Origin: JAFNAG01 sp963721405
Lineage (GTDB): Bacteria; Acidobacteriota; UBA6911
Reading direction: 5' to 3'
Assembly (NCBI GenBank): GCA_963721405.1
Contig: CAVRJA010000004.1
Location: 62,001-126,000, forward strand
DNA length: 64,000 bases
The notes below the pieces were generated by a model. That model was given only the letters and a program-made list of their open reading frames with translations, did no database searches and had not been told where the DNA came from. Made by a program: the position numbers and the translations under genes. How positions within the stretch are numbered: the first letter of the stretch is position 1; each line of letters opens with the position of its first letter. Shown piece after piece: positions 25,191-33,909 of this stretch.

Positions 25191-26603
25191 ATGTCCATAA
25201 ACGATCTGTTGCCCGATATATCGATTGAACAGTTGCCCGAGCGATTGCGCGAAGCTGCCGCATCCGCCGGCTGGACTACCCTCATGCCCGTGCAGGCGCG
25301 GACGATCCCATATCTGCTCGGCGCGCGGAACATGATGGTTCAGGCCCGCACGGGCAGCGGCAAGACCGGCGCATTCCTGCTGCCCATGCTGGAAAGGCTT
25401 GACCCGGTGCGCCGTCATTGTCAGGCGCTCGTCCTCGTTCCCACGCGGGAACTCGCCCGTCAGGTGGGGCTGGAGGCCGAGAGGTTGTGCGGCAGCGCGG
25501 GCTTCCGCACCGTCGTCTTATACGGCGGCGTCGGCTATGACGCCCAAATCGACGCGCTCAGGCAAGGCGCGCAAATCGTAGTTGGCACGCCGGGGCGCGT
25601 GCTCGATCATCTGCTCAAACGCACGTTATCCCTCGATCACATCGAGATGTTGATCTTCGACGAAGCCGACCGCATGTTGTCTATGGGCTTCTACCCCGAC
25701 ATGAAACAAATCCAGGGCTACCTGCCCAAACGCAGCCCGCATACCTGCATGTTTTCGGCCACCTTCCCGGGCTATGTGATGCGCACCGCGCGCGAGTTCA
25801 TTCATGAGCCGGAATTCATCACCCTCAGTCTCGATCATGTGCACGTGACCGAGACCGAACACATCTTTTACCTTGTGCGGGGCATGGACAGAGATCGCGG
25901 TCTCATTCGCCTGATTGAGATCGAAAATCCGGCTTCGGCCATCATTTTCTGCAACACCAAAGTCAAAGTGCATTACGTGTCGGTGGTATTGCAGAGCTTC
26001 GGCTACGACGCTGATGAGTTGAGCTCTGATCTGTCGCAAAAGGATCGCGAGCGGGTCCTGGCACGGGTGCGCCAGGGGAAGTTGCGGTTCCTGGTGGCCA
26101 CCGACGTGGCCGCGCGCGGCCTCGATATCCCCGATCTCTCCCACGTGATCCAATACGAACCGCCGGAGGACCCCGAGGGCTACATCCACCGCGCCGGGCG
26201 AACAGGCCGCGCGGGCGCGGCCGGGGTCGCCATCTCATTGGTGAGCGACCTGGAGCAGATGGACCTCGACCGCATCGCCAAACGCTACGGCATCAACCTG
26301 CAGGAGCGGCCGCTGCCCACCAACGCCGACGTGGAAGCGGTAGTAGCCGAACGCGTCACGGCCCTGCTCGAAGCACGGCTGCGCCAGCGCGACAAACTCC
26401 ACATCGAACGAAGCCAACGTTTCGTGCCGCTGGGCCGAAGTCTGGCCGAAAACGAGGACGAATCAGCCATCATCGCGATGCTCCTGGACGATTACTACCA
26501 GCAGACACTTCATGCCCCACTGCCGCAACCGGCCGACGCCCCGGCCATAACGGGTCAAAGCCGAGCACGGGCCGTCCATCGTCGCCGTCGGCCACGCCGA
26601 TGA
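25191..26603 (+). CDS. DEAD-box ATP-dependent RNA helicase
   Basis: 470 residues from the ATG at 25191, chosen over the Met at 25176 because GGAGAA sits 9-12 bases upstream. All core motifs are present: Q motif (TTLMPVQARTIPYLL), Walker A ARTGSGKTGAF, Ia PTRELARQ, Ib TPGRVLDH, DEAD in IFDEADRML, SATFPG, then IIFCNTK, VATDVAARGLDIP and HRAGRTGRAG. The C-terminal extension after residue 380 is basic at the very end (HRRRRPRR), suited to RNA binding. Such helicases unwind RNA in ribosome assembly or mRNA decay. The stop overlaps the start of an L7Ae-like gene (ATGA). That coupling with an RNA-binding fold supports a ribonucleoprotein role. Confidence 0.93.
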   Translation: MSINDLLPDISIEQLPERLREAAASAGWTTLMPVQARTIPYLLGARNMMVQARTGSGKTGAFLLPMLERLDPVRRHCQALVLVPTRELARQVGLEAERLCGSAGFRTVVLYGGVGYDAQIDALRQGAQIVVGTPGRVLDHLLKRTLSLDHIEMLIFDEADRMLSMGFYPDMKQIQGYLPKRSPHTCMFSATFPGYVMRTAREFIHEPEFITLSLDHVHVTETEHIFYLVRGMDRDRGLIRLIEIENPASAIIFCNTKVKVHYVSVVLQSFGYDADELSSDLSQKDRERVLARVRQGKLRFLVATDVAARGLDIPDLSHVIQYEPPEDPEGYIHRAGRTGRAGAAGVAISLVSDLEQMDLDRIAKRYGINLQERPLPTNADVEAVVAERVTALLEARLRQRDKLHIERSQRFVPLGRSLAENEDESAIIAMLLDDYYQQTLHAPLPQPADAPAITGQSRARAVHRRRRPRR

Positions 26604-26950
26604 TAAGACCAAGTCCGGGCCGGCCGGTGGAGCGGCTGTTTTCGTTCGTGTTGCGCTCCCGCATTCTGATTGTGGGGCGCGACACGCTGGCACGCAGCAA
26701 AAGCAAGCTGCACTTCGTATTGATCACCCACGACCTCTCCGATACCAGCCGGGCGGAAATCCTCTCGGACTTCGCGCATTACCCGGTGGTGCAGCGTTAC
26801 ACCATGGAGGAGTTGGAGAAGTTTTTCGGGGTCAAGGGGGCAAAAGTGATCGGGTTTGAGAAGTCGGGGCTTGCCCGGTCGCTATACGAGGAATTGAAGG
26901 AGCATCGGATCAACAGGCCGGTGGAACCGGCTGCGTCCCGCGACTCATGA
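26600..26950 (+). CDS. L7Ae/L30e-fold-like protein
   Basis: 116 residues whose start codon overlaps the helicase stop by 4 bases. The pattern FSFVLRSRILIVGRDTLARS, KLHFVLITHDLSD, VVQRYTMEELEKFFGVKGAK and VIGFEKSGLARSLYEEL follows the order of the L7Ae/L30e/YlxQ fold (helix GxxxxG, strand LVLIAxDxS, strand, helix, strand). This fold binds kink-turn RNA. The classical motif for kink-turn recognition is not clear here, so the assignment is structural rather than motif-based. Coupling with the helicase supports it. Confidence 0.5.
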   Translation: MIRPSPGRPVERLFSFVLRSRILIVGRDTLARSKSKLHFVLITHDLSDTSRAEILSDFAHYPVVQRYTMEELEKFFGVKGAKVIGFEKSGLARSLYEELKEHRINRPVEPAASRDS

Positions 26951-27865
26951 GGCGTCCGATCCGCGATGCAGGCGCAGCAGAGGCGGCGGCATGCAATCGA
27001 TCTCGGTCCACTTCCCCGTGGCGGGGTGAGGAAAACCCAGTAACGCGTTGTGCAGATGGTAGCCCAGGTCACCCGGGAGAGCCCGGCTGTTCTCCGCGGG
27101 GACTCCTCCGGCCGTGTAAAGCGAGTCGCCAACCAGCGGATGTCCGGCCGCAGCAAGGTGAATGCGGATCTGGTGCGGCCGGCCGGTCGTGATTCTGATT
27201 TGAAGCAGGGAGCAGGAATGGCGCCGCTCCAGAACTCTTATGTGACTGTGTGCGGGCTTTCCGAGAGGACACGCGGCATGGATGGTCTTTAAGATCCCGT
27301 GTGGAACCGGACCGATCGGAGTGTCGACTTCAAATTCGTCGCCGGCAGGACTACCCGTGGCCAAAGCACGGTAGACTTTCAGAATTTCACCACCACGCCA
27401 TGCCCGCGACGTTTTCGAAGCGGCCTCCTGCGTCGCGGCAAACAGGACAATTCCCGAAGTCCCGCGACCCAGTCGATGCAAAGGGCTGGCTCCTGGGAAA
27501 TGGCGACGGACGAGCGACAGAAGCGTATGCTCCATAAAGCCGCCCCCGCCGGGATTAGTGGGCAGTCCCCGGGGCTTGGCCACCGCGAGCAGGTGCGCGT
27601 CCTGATACAGGATGGCGAAAGACAGCGGCGCCTCGGGCTCCTCCCAGGGAGGACGCAGCCAGCTCAGATGCTGGCCCGGCCTCAGAATCGCATTCTGCAT
27701 TGACGGAATTCCATCCAGGAGCACGCGGCCGGATTCGATGCGATCCAGCCAAACTTCGCGCGGGAACCCCGGATAGCATTTCGTCAGGTAATCAATTATC
27801 CTCAGGCCTGCAGCATCGGCCCCCAAAACCTCTCGATACTCGAAGCCATGGTTCAAGGGTGTCAT
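26945..27865 (-). CDS. RluA-family pseudouridine synthase-like protein lacking the catalytic Asp
   Basis: 306 residues from the ATG at 27865; the frame is open further upstream but without a domain. Fold landmarks of the RluA family are present: the S4-like start (RIIDYLTKCYPGFPREVWLD), ILYQDAHLLAVAKPRGLPTNPGG, EILKVYRALATG, then LLQIRITTGRPHQIRIHLAA and GDSLY. The catalytic motif should read HRLDxxTSG; here it is HRLGRGTSG, with codon GGT where Asp (GAT/GAC) is needed. Either this belongs to a subgroup with an altered centre, or it is inactive as a synthase. Its 3' end overlaps the convergent L7Ae-like gene by 6 bases. No clear ribosome site precedes the start. Confidence 0.75.
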   Translation of the reverse strand: MTPLNHGFEYREVLGADAAGLRIIDYLTKCYPGFPREVWLDRIESGRVLLDGIPSMQNAILRPGQHLSWLRPPWEEPEAPLSFAILYQDAHLLAVAKPRGLPTNPGGGGFMEHTLLSLVRRHFPGASPLHRLGRGTSGIVLFAATQEAASKTSRAWRGGEILKVYRALATGSPAGDEFEVDTPIGPVPHGILKTIHAACPLGKPAHSHIRVLERRHSCSLLQIRITTGRPHQIRIHLAAAGHPLVGDSLYTAGGVPAENSRALPGDLGYHLHNALLGFPHPATGKWTEIDCMPPPLLRLHRGSDAS

Positions 27866-28193
27866 GGTCAACCGTGTGCCTTGGCCAGTGTGTTTCACAT
27901 ACACTGAATGCCCGGCATGTCCGGGTGATGAAGGTGTCGAAGACTTCACCGTGGAGCATCGCACGACCGACAATGATAACAGATGCCAGGCAAGGCAGAT
28001 GGTGTTACCCCCATCCTCAAGAAAAGTACGGTTCGTCCCAAACCGGAATTGCCGAGGCAATCGGCGGGTTCTCGAAGGAAGGCTACCATGAGGCGCGGAC
28101 TCTCTCGCACATTGAGGGATCGCTTCAAAACCGTTTTCGAGGGGATCCGCGCATGAATGTTCCTTCCGGCGGCACACCCAGGCTCATGGCCAT

Positions 28194-28230
28194 AAAAAAA
28201 GCTCGTGGAATGAGGCCACGAGCTTTTTTT
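28194..28230. terminator. Strong bidirectional Rho-independent terminator
   Basis: Seven A, an 8-bp perfect stem (GCTCGTGG/CCACGAGC), a 7-base loop, then seven T. It sits 23 bases after the groL stop (read leftward) and is symmetrical, so it can end transcripts arriving from either side. Confidence 0.95.
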
Positions 28231-28252
28231 CACTTTCCGATCAACGGACGTC

Positions 28253-29878
28253 TCAGTACATGTCGCCCATGCCGCCGCCCTGGGGCATCGCAGGAGTCTT
28301 CTGGTCTTCCTTGATGTCCGAAATCAGGGCTTCCGTCGTCAGGAGCAGCGACGCGATCGATGCCGCATTCTGCAACGCCGTCCGCGTCACCTTCGTCGGA
28401 TCAATGACCCCCGCGGCCACCAGATCCTCGTACTTCTCGGTCTCGGCGTTGAACCCGAAGTTCAGTTCGTTGCTCAGGCGCACTTTCTCCGACACCACCG
28501 CACCTTCATACCCGGCGTTGTTCACGATCTGCCGCAGCGGCTCTTCCAGAGCCCGGCGCAGGATGCCGCTCCCGATCGCCTCGTCCCCTTCCAGCTTCAG
28601 CTTCGCCACCGCAGGCACGCAGCGCAACAAGGCCACGCCGCCCCCCGGCACGATGCCTTCCTCTACCGCGGCCCGGGTCGCGTGCATCGCATCTTCCACC
28701 CGCGCCTTCTTCTCCTTCAGCTCCGTCTCCGTCGCGGCGCCCACCTTGATCACGGCCACGCCCCCGACCAGCTTCGCCAGCCGTTCCTGCAGTTTTTCGC
28801 GGTCGTAATCGGATGTCGTTTCCTCGATCTGAGTCCGCAGTTGCTTCACGCGGCCCTCGATATCCGAATGCTTGCCGGCGCCCTCGATGATGGTCGTGTT
28901 GTCCTTATCGATCGTGATCTTCTTGGCGTGGCCCAGGTCCTCCAGGCGCACATTCTCCAGTTTGATCCCCAGCTCTTCCGAAATCACCTTGCCGCCCGTC
29001 ACGATCGCGATGTCTTCCAGCATCGCCTTGCGCCGATCGCCGAATCCGGGCGCTTTGACTGCAGCTACCGACAGCGTCCCGCGCAGCTTGTTCACCACCA
29101 GCGTCGCCAAAGCTTCGCCTTCGATGTCTTCCGCAATGATCAGCAGCGGCCGGCCGCTTTTGGCGATCTGCTCCAGCACCGGCAGCAGGTCTTTCATCGA
29201 GCTGATCTTCTTCTCCTGCAGCAAAATCGAACAGTCGTTCAGCTCCGCTTCCATCCGCTCGGCGTCCGTCACGAAGTAAGGCGACAGATAACCGCGGTCG
29301 AACTGCATGCCCTCGACCACTTCCAGCGACGTCTCAATCGACTTCGCTTCTTCGACCGTGATCACGCCGTCCTTGCCGACCTTTTTCATCGCCTCGGCAA
29401 TAATGCTGCCGATGGTCTTGTCATTGTTGGCCGATACCGAGCCTACCTGGGAGATCATCTCGCCCTTCACCGGCTTGCTCAGCTTCTTCAGCTCCGCAAC
29501 CGCCGCTTCCACGGCCTGCTCAATGCCGCGCTTGAGACCCATCGGGTTCGCGCCTGCCGCTACGTTCTTCACGCCTTCCCGAAAGATCGCCTGCGCCAGC
29601 ACCGTCGCGGTCGTCGTCCCGTCTCCGGCCACGTCCGAAGTCTTCGACGCCACTTCGCGCACCATCTGCGCGCCCATGTTTTCGGGGCCGTCCTTCAGCT
29701 CGATCTCTTTCGCCACCGTCACGCCGTCCTTTGTGATCAACGGAGCCCCGAACTTTTTGTCCAATACCACGTTCCGGCCCCTCGGCCCCAACGTGATCTT
29801 CACCGCATCCGCCAGCTGATTCACCCCGCGCAACAAAGCCTGGCGCGACCGTTCGCCATGTACGATCTCTTTAGCCAT
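28253..29878 (-). CDS. groL: 60-kDa chaperonin GroEL
   Basis: 541 residues, full length, ending in the family's Gly/Met tail (GGGMGDMY). Landmarks include LGPRGRNVVLDK (ATP site), AGDGTTTATVLAQ with catalytic Asp, VVEGMQFDRGYLSPYFVT and EEGIVPGGGVALLR. It forms the double-ring folding chamber with GroES. It lies 55 bases downstream of groS, the usual operon, with AGAGGTGAG before the ATG, and is followed by a strong terminator. No CIRCE dyad was found upstream of the pair, so HrcA control is not supported. One copy only in the window. Confidence 0.98.
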   Translation of the reverse strand: MAKEIVHGERSRQALLRGVNQLADAVKITLGPRGRNVVLDKKFGAPLITKDGVTVAKEIELKDGPENMGAQMVREVASKTSDVAGDGTTTATVLAQAIFREGVKNVAAGANPMGLKRGIEQAVEAAVAELKKLSKPVKGEMISQVGSVSANNDKTIGSIIAEAMKKVGKDGVITVEEAKSIETSLEVVEGMQFDRGYLSPYFVTDAERMEAELNDCSILLQEKKISSMKDLLPVLEQIAKSGRPLLIIAEDIEGEALATLVVNKLRGTLSVAAVKAPGFGDRRKAMLEDIAIVTGGKVISEELGIKLENVRLEDLGHAKKITIDKDNTTIIEGAGKHSDIEGRVKQLRTQIEETTSDYDREKLQERLAKLVGGVAVIKVGAATETELKEKKARVEDAMHATRAAVEEGIVPGGGVALLRCVPAVAKLKLEGDEAIGSGILRRALEEPLRQIVNNAGYEGAVVSEKVRLSNELNFGFNAETEKYEDLVAAGVIDPTKVTRTALQNAASIASLLLTTEALISDIKEDQKTPAMPQGGGMGDMY

Positions 29879-29933
29879 GAGTTCTCACCTCTTATCTTCC
29901 CGCAATTAGAACACTGGTTGTCCCTGGGACGGT

Positions 29934-30230
29934 CTACTTCTCTTTCACCAGCACCGCCAGGATTTCCTCTTCGCGCATGATGACGTACTCCTCGTCATCA
30001 ATCTTGATCTCCGTCCCGGCGTATTTTCCGAACAGTACCCGGTCTCCTGCCTTCACATCCATGGGTGCCCGTTTGCCGTCGTCCATGATTTTCCCCGGCC
30101 CCGCGGCGATCACCTGTCCTTCCATCGGCTTCTCTTTCGCCGTGTCCGGAATGATGATGCCGCCCTTGACTGTCTCTTTCTCCTCAATCCGCTTCAGAAT
30201 TATTCGATCGTGCAAAGGCCTTGCTTTCAT
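29934..30230 (-). CDS. groS: 10-kDa co-chaperonin GroES
   Basis: 98 residues, full length: start MKARPLHDRIILKRIEEKE, mobile loop KGGIIIPDTAKEKPMEGQV, then GDRVLFGKYAGTEIKIDDEE and a YVIMREEEILAVL end. It caps GroEL rings. GGGGGATC precedes the ATG. The gap to the desaturase gene upstream is 55 bases, long enough for its own promoter, though none is obvious. Confidence 0.97.
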   Translation of the reverse strand: MKARPLHDRIILKRIEEKETVKGGIIIPDTAKEKPMEGQVIAAGPGKIMDDGKRAPMDVKAGDRVLFGKYAGTEIKIDDEEYVIMREEEILAVLVKEK

Positions 30231-30285
30231 GTTGTTAGATCCCCCTTTTTGTCAGTGCACTTCGTTGATCCGGACCACGCAGAGT

Positions 30286-31173
30286 CTATCCAGGGCTCCT
30301 GTGCCGGAATTCGACAAACCTCGATGGTTCCAGTGACCGTGCTCTGGACCGCTTTACCCCGCCGGCAAGGCCGACCGCTTCCAGGGCGCAGATGGCGTAC
30401 CATCCGATGTCCGTCTGCCACCAGCGCATACCGAAGCGCGCCGAGCCGGGATTGGCATGGTGGTTTCTATGCCAGTTTTCACCCCAGGCCGTCAATTGCA
30501 GCGGCCCCAGCCACCAGACATTCTTGCTGGAGTTTCCTTCTTCGGAATGACCCAGGTGCGTAACGCTGTTCACAAAACACTGCATGTGCAGCGAATAAAC
30601 CAAACGGATTGCGCCCAGCCAGAAGAAACCCTGCCATCCGAGCGCCAGGCCACAGAACAGGGAAACCATAAGCACCGGCACCTCCACAAAGGTCCATATC
30701 CGGTACTGCCTTCGAGTCAACTCCGGACACCAATGCTTCGGCTCCGAACGGGCCGACTGGTAAAGCCAACGCAAATGCGCCCACCAGAAGCCCCCCTGCT
30801 TGGGGCTGGAAATGTCCTCGGGTGTATCCGTGCGCGCGTGATGCAGCCGGTGGTAAGCGACCCAGCTTGCCGGCGCTCCGGAACCGTTGAACATGGCCGA
30901 GAAAATAAGCATGTGCTCGATGATCTTGTTCACCTTGAGAGTGCGGTGCGCCAGCATTCGATGGTAAGCGATCGTTGTGCCGAAGCCGCCGAGAGCGGTA
31001 AACAGGATGGCCAGGCCTAAAATCTTAATGTCGGGGAGCGGATAGAGAAACAATCCGACAACCGCCAGGACATGAATCAGGAGAAGATAGAAAAGGACCG
31101 CCGTCTTACCCCGAGCAGGTCTCCAAAATGGCTGTTCCCACGGTCGCATCCCGTCATTCACAATCTGGTTCAT
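30286..31173 (-). CDS. Acyl-lipid/acyl-CoA delta-9-type fatty acid desaturase
   Basis: 295 residues with all three histidine boxes of membrane di-iron desaturases: HRMLAH at 71-76, HRLHH at 108-112 and HRNHH at 235-239. Four or more membrane helices lie at about 25-45, 50-68, 160-180 and 182-200. The enzyme inserts a double bond into fatty acyl chains and so sets membrane fluidity. The motif WGENWHRNHHANPGSARFG is typical of the bacterial DesA/Ole1-like group. The last 20 residues are basic and atypical. It is transcribed towards groESL, so both might respond to temperature or membrane stress, but no shared signal was seen. Confidence 0.92.
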   Translation of the reverse strand: MNQIVNDGMRPWEQPFWRPARGKTAVLFYLLLIHVLAVVGLFLYPLPDIKILGLAILFTALGGFGTTIAYHRMLAHRTLKVNKIIEHMLIFSAMFNGSGAPASWVAYHRLHHARTDTPEDISSPKQGGFWWAHLRWLYQSARSEPKHWCPELTRRQYRIWTFVEVPVLMVSLFCGLALGWQGFFWLGAIRLVYSLHMQCFVNSVTHLGHSEEGNSSKNVWWLGPLQLTAWGENWHRNHHANPGSARFGMRWWQTDIGWYAICALEAVGLAGGVKRSRARSLEPSRFVEFRHRSPG

Positions 31174-31233
31174 GCCTGCTGCTCCTAAGCGCGAATTCCC
31201 GCACTCACTCGCTCTACCCCGCCCGCCGCATCC

Positions 31234-31563
31234 TCAGCGAACAGCCGCCTGCTCGTTATCAAATACCTCAAATACCGTCAAGAGCCTGGTGATCGCCAGA
31301 ATCTCCTGGACCCTGGTGGTCAGATTCAGCAGTTTCAGCTGCCCTCCCTCTTTTGCCACCGTGGTGAAGGAGCTCACCAGTTCACCAACGCCCGAACTGT
31401 CGATGTAATTTACCTCGGCCAGGTTGAGAACGATCTTCTTTACTCCGTTGTGCAGGAGGTCTTTGATTGTGTTTCGAACGGTCATCGTCTCCTTGCCAAG
31501 GATGATTCTGCCGTCGATATCCAAAATGTGAACGTCTCCGACTGTGCGTGTGTGAATGTTCAT
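31234..31563 (-). CDS. STAS-domain anti-sigma factor antagonist
   Basis: 109 residues from the ATG at 31563 (GGGGAGAAAATC upstream). It is a single STAS domain: VGDVHILDIDGRIILG, then KKIVLNLAEVNYIDSSGVGE and LLNLTTRVQEILAITRL. Ser56/Ser57 in IDSSG is the site that partner switching kinases (RsbW/SpoIIAB type) phosphorylate. No kinase or sigma factor of that system is adjacent. The gene lies about 110 bp downstream of one of the repeated promoter elements (31683-31747), putting it in the same predicted regulon as the envelope and stress genes. Confidence 0.88.
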   Translation of the reverse strand: MNIHTRTVGDVHILDIDGRIILGKETMTVRNTIKDLLHNGVKKIVLNLAEVNYIDSSGVGELVSSFTTVAKEGGQLKLLNLTTRVQEILAITRLLTVFEVFDNEQAAVR

Positions 31564-31682
31564 GATTTTCTCCCCGACCCGATCGCGTTCCACTTTGCCC
31601 AGAACCTGGGGATCAACCTGAGGCTCACCTCATGCCAGGTGCGCAGCCGACAACACGAGCCACGCTTTTTGTCCAATCTCTA

Positions 31683-31747
31683 TTTATACAATTCGGGGAA
31701 TTGCATGTCAGTTCTCTTTTGCTCACACACCTGATCAATTTTGCTCA
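31683..31747 (-). promoter_or_regulatory. Repeated 22-bp-phased promoter element, copy E (STAS gene)
   Basis: On the minus strand: TGAGCAAAATTGATC, then 22 bp on TGAGCAAAAGAGAACTGACA. The last six bases act as -35 (CTGACA), a 17-bp spacer follows, then TATAAA (31688-31683). It points to the STAS gene, with a predicted leader of about 110 nt. The spacer contains CAATTC/GAATTG, a 6-bp dyad. Confidence 0.7.
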
Positions 31748-31799
31748 GTCCACGTCCAAGGGGACCGGCCCCTCCAGGGCTCCTCTACCAGCCAACATC

Positions 31800-31835
31800 A
31801 GCCGGGGGCTGCGCGCTACGCGCTGGCCCCCGGCT
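31800..31835. repeat. Very stable GC-rich inverted repeat
   Basis: AGCCGGGGGC and GCCCCCGGCT are perfect arms, extended by GCGCG/CGCGC with one bulged base around a CTA loop. No T-run follows on either strand. It lies beyond the 3' end of the LolA-like gene (read leftward) and could protect or terminate that transcript, or be a mobile palindromic repeat; no second copy was seen in the window. Confidence 0.6.
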
Positions 31836-32077
31836 ATTGTCTTTGGCTCCGGGGCCGCCTTTCTGGCTTAAACTGTCCTTCTGTTAATGCCCACAGTCTC
31901 ACGTGTGTCCCGTAGCCAGCCGTGAGGGGGGGCTATTCAATGCCGGCGCTTTGCGCCTCCCCGCTCTGCGTTTCGGTGATGAAAGTCCTTTGCTTCATGG
32001 AGAGGATTTGCGGGTAAACAGTACAGAGGTGGCTGCTTTTGCAGTTTTGGAGCAGGGTTCGACATCGCGATTCCATC

Positions 32078-32974
32078 CTATTCCAATGGCCTCTTCCAAC
32101 TCCGGCGGCTGCGGCCTGCGTTGCAGAAGAGCGGCGTATGGCGATGCATCATGACCAATTCCCGCGCAGCTTCCTCCGTCGCGGAGATACCCGTCAGGAT
32201 GATGCTTGAAAAACTTGTCTGGGCCTCAGCCTCGACGGCAGAGATGTCCCCGATCTGATATTCCAGGTCGCGGGTAACCATCGTGTATTGACCGAATATC
32301 CGGACATTGACTGTCGCCTCGGAGCTCGTCTGCAGCCACATCCCGCCGACATCGCCGTACGCAAACTCGACGCGGACGTTCCGCAACCACCATGATGGGG
32401 ACTTGTTCGCTGGCTCACCCTCGCTGCGGCGCAGCAGGTAGGTGTTGGCATCAACCCAGATGTGACCGCGGAGCAGATACTGATCCTTGCGCCGGGGCAG
32501 CAGCGCAAGCTTATAGCAGAGTTGGCCATCGAGAGTTTCGGCGCCGATGAAGCGGAATTCATAATTGGCGACCGAGATGTCGGTTGAGCTGTATTCCTTC
32601 GTGATTTCCGCTTCGCCCTTCAGCATGCGGCGGACTATTTTTTCGCCCAGCCCACTGCCTTGCGTCCGCTGGATGACGTACTTCTTAGAGCCCGGGGGAA
32701 CGAAGGTTACATCGGCTATCACCTGGGATTTGGAGCTGTGTTTATCTTTGCCAAACAGCTTGTAGTCGCGCGTGACGATGTAAGATCGGAAACCCGCCCG
32801 GTTGTCGGTTCGGGCTTGCACCATGCGCGCGATGATGGTCTCCACTGTGGGTACTATGCTCCCGGTTTGAGCCGATGCTCCTGCCCCGACGGCAATCAGA
32901 CCCAGCAACAGCAAACACGAGAATTGTCGCGCCCCAGCTACAGGGAAAAGGCACTTTTCTGCCTTGCGAAACAT
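32078..32974 (-). CDS. LolA/outer-membrane lipoprotein-sorting-like exported protein
   Basis: 298 residues from the ATG at 32974, chosen because a signal peptide (QFSCLLLLGLIAVGAGASAQ) follows; the frame extends 56 codons further up without a domain. The mature part (ETIIARMVQARTDNRAGFRS..., VTFVPPGSKKYVI, YEFRFIGAETLDGQLCYKLA, HIWVDANTYLLRRSEGEP) matches the DUF4292/LolA-RseB-like half-barrel that binds lipid acyl chains in the periplasm. The last 30 residues are basic and look unrelated. Promoter element F lies about 430 bp upstream; a 62-codon frame (33118-33306) with weak coding character occupies the leader. Confidence 0.7.
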   Translation of the reverse strand: MFRKAEKCLFPVAGARQFSCLLLLGLIAVGAGASAQTGSIVPTVETIIARMVQARTDNRAGFRSYIVTRDYKLFGKDKHSSKSQVIADVTFVPPGSKKYVIQRTQGSGLGEKIVRRMLKGEAEITKEYSSTDISVANYEFRFIGAETLDGQLCYKLALLPRRKDQYLLRGHIWVDANTYLLRRSEGEPANKSPSWWLRNVRVEFAYGDVGGMWLQTSSEATVNVRIFGQYTMVTRDLEYQIGDISAVEAEAQTSFSSIILTGISATEEAARELVMMHRHTPLFCNAGRSRRSWKRPLE

Positions 32975-33407
32975 CCGACGCAGGCCGCGGTCATGGAGGT
33001 CTTTGACTTCCTTCCAGCCATTTGAGTTGCCTGCTTCCTCGAACCGGAAAAATCCCGGCAATAACGGCGCTTTTTCGATCAAAGCGGTCCTTCTCTTGAT
33101 CTTGTCTGCCATTGGCGTCACGCTTGCATTTGCGCGGCACACAAAGCCGCCACGCCGACAACTTCACCTAAACCTCGAGACCGCAACTCTTCCTTGCCCG
33201 TTCTGCCCGGTCTCTTGCGGCACCGGTGGGATCGCAAGTCAAAGACTAGCCGGTGGCTTGGTGGGCTTCCACCTCTGTTCGTCCGAGTAGTCGCCGCAAG
33301 AATCATGGAGTCACCCCGTCTCCTCACAACTCTGCAGGGGCTTTCCGGGGTGGGGGTTTCTGAGTTTCACCCAAGTAGCATCCCGCCCGGCGCAACGATC
33401 TATCCTG

Positions 33408-33472
33408 TTTATAACGTCGGAACGACGCATCGTCAGTTCCATAATGCTCAGATGTCTGATCAAGATTGCTCA
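33408..33472 (-). promoter_or_regulatory. Repeated 22-bp-phased promoter element, copy F (LolA-like gene)
   Basis: On the minus strand: TGAGCAATCTTGATC, then 22 bp on TGAGCATTATGGAACTGACG. A -35 CTGACG, 17-bp spacer and -10 TATAAA (33413-33408) follow. It points to the LolA-like gene, but the leader to 32974 is long (about 430 nt). A nearer ATG at 33306 has GAGGAGACGGGG upstream and opens a 62-codon frame of basic composition; whether that is a real leader peptide is unclear. Confidence 0.65.
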
Positions 33473-33909
33473 TGCGGATCCATGTCACCGTCCTTTTCGG
33501 GGATACAGAGGCTTTCCTGTTCTTCTACGCTTGCCTCGGGGTGTGGATCCGATGCCACCCACATCAGCAGGTCCATTGCGAAGAAATCAAAAAGGGCGGC
33601 GCAGGCGTGGCGGATCATGAGCCGTTTGCCAGCGCTCGAAGGCGACCTGCTGAAAAACCGGAACCTCCAAGCGGCGCCGGCAGGGGGATTCTTGGCAGCC
33701 GGTTATGCCGCCCGGCCCAGTTCTTCCTGTTGAGGCTGCTCAGCGCTCATCCTGCCCGCTCGCACGGCTCTGCTTCCCGGCCTACCAGGCGGGACGACAA
33801 CTGGATGCCAGTCGGAACTTGACTAAGCCCAGGTGCGCGATCCATTCCATCATCACCTGGGTGGCTCTCGACTCGCCGAGCCGTTTGAAGAGCCTGGGGC
33901 CTTGCTTCC
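33473..33909. other. No gene recognised
   Basis: Several short open frames but no domain or ribosome site. It lies after the ppk 3' end and upstream of promoter element F. Confidence 0.35.

Noticed and set aside
28682..29980. A 432-codon plus-strand frame opposite groEL
   Set aside because: Shadow frame of groEL; GroEL is complete on the minus strand and the plus frame has no recognisable domain.
30231..30290. Possible CIRCE (HrcA) operator before groES
   Set aside because: No TTAGCACTC-N9-GAGTGCTAA dyad, not even in degenerate form, is present between groES and the desaturase gene.
33118..33306. A 62-codon frame with a ribosome-site-like GAGGAG in the leader of the LolA-like gene
   Set aside because: Composition (Arg/Gly/Ser-rich without pattern) looks non-coding; kept only as a remark because the ribosome site is good.
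33466..33822. A 118-codon plus-strand frame right of promoter element F
   Set aside because: No domain, no ribosome site, and composition typical of random GC-rich frames.
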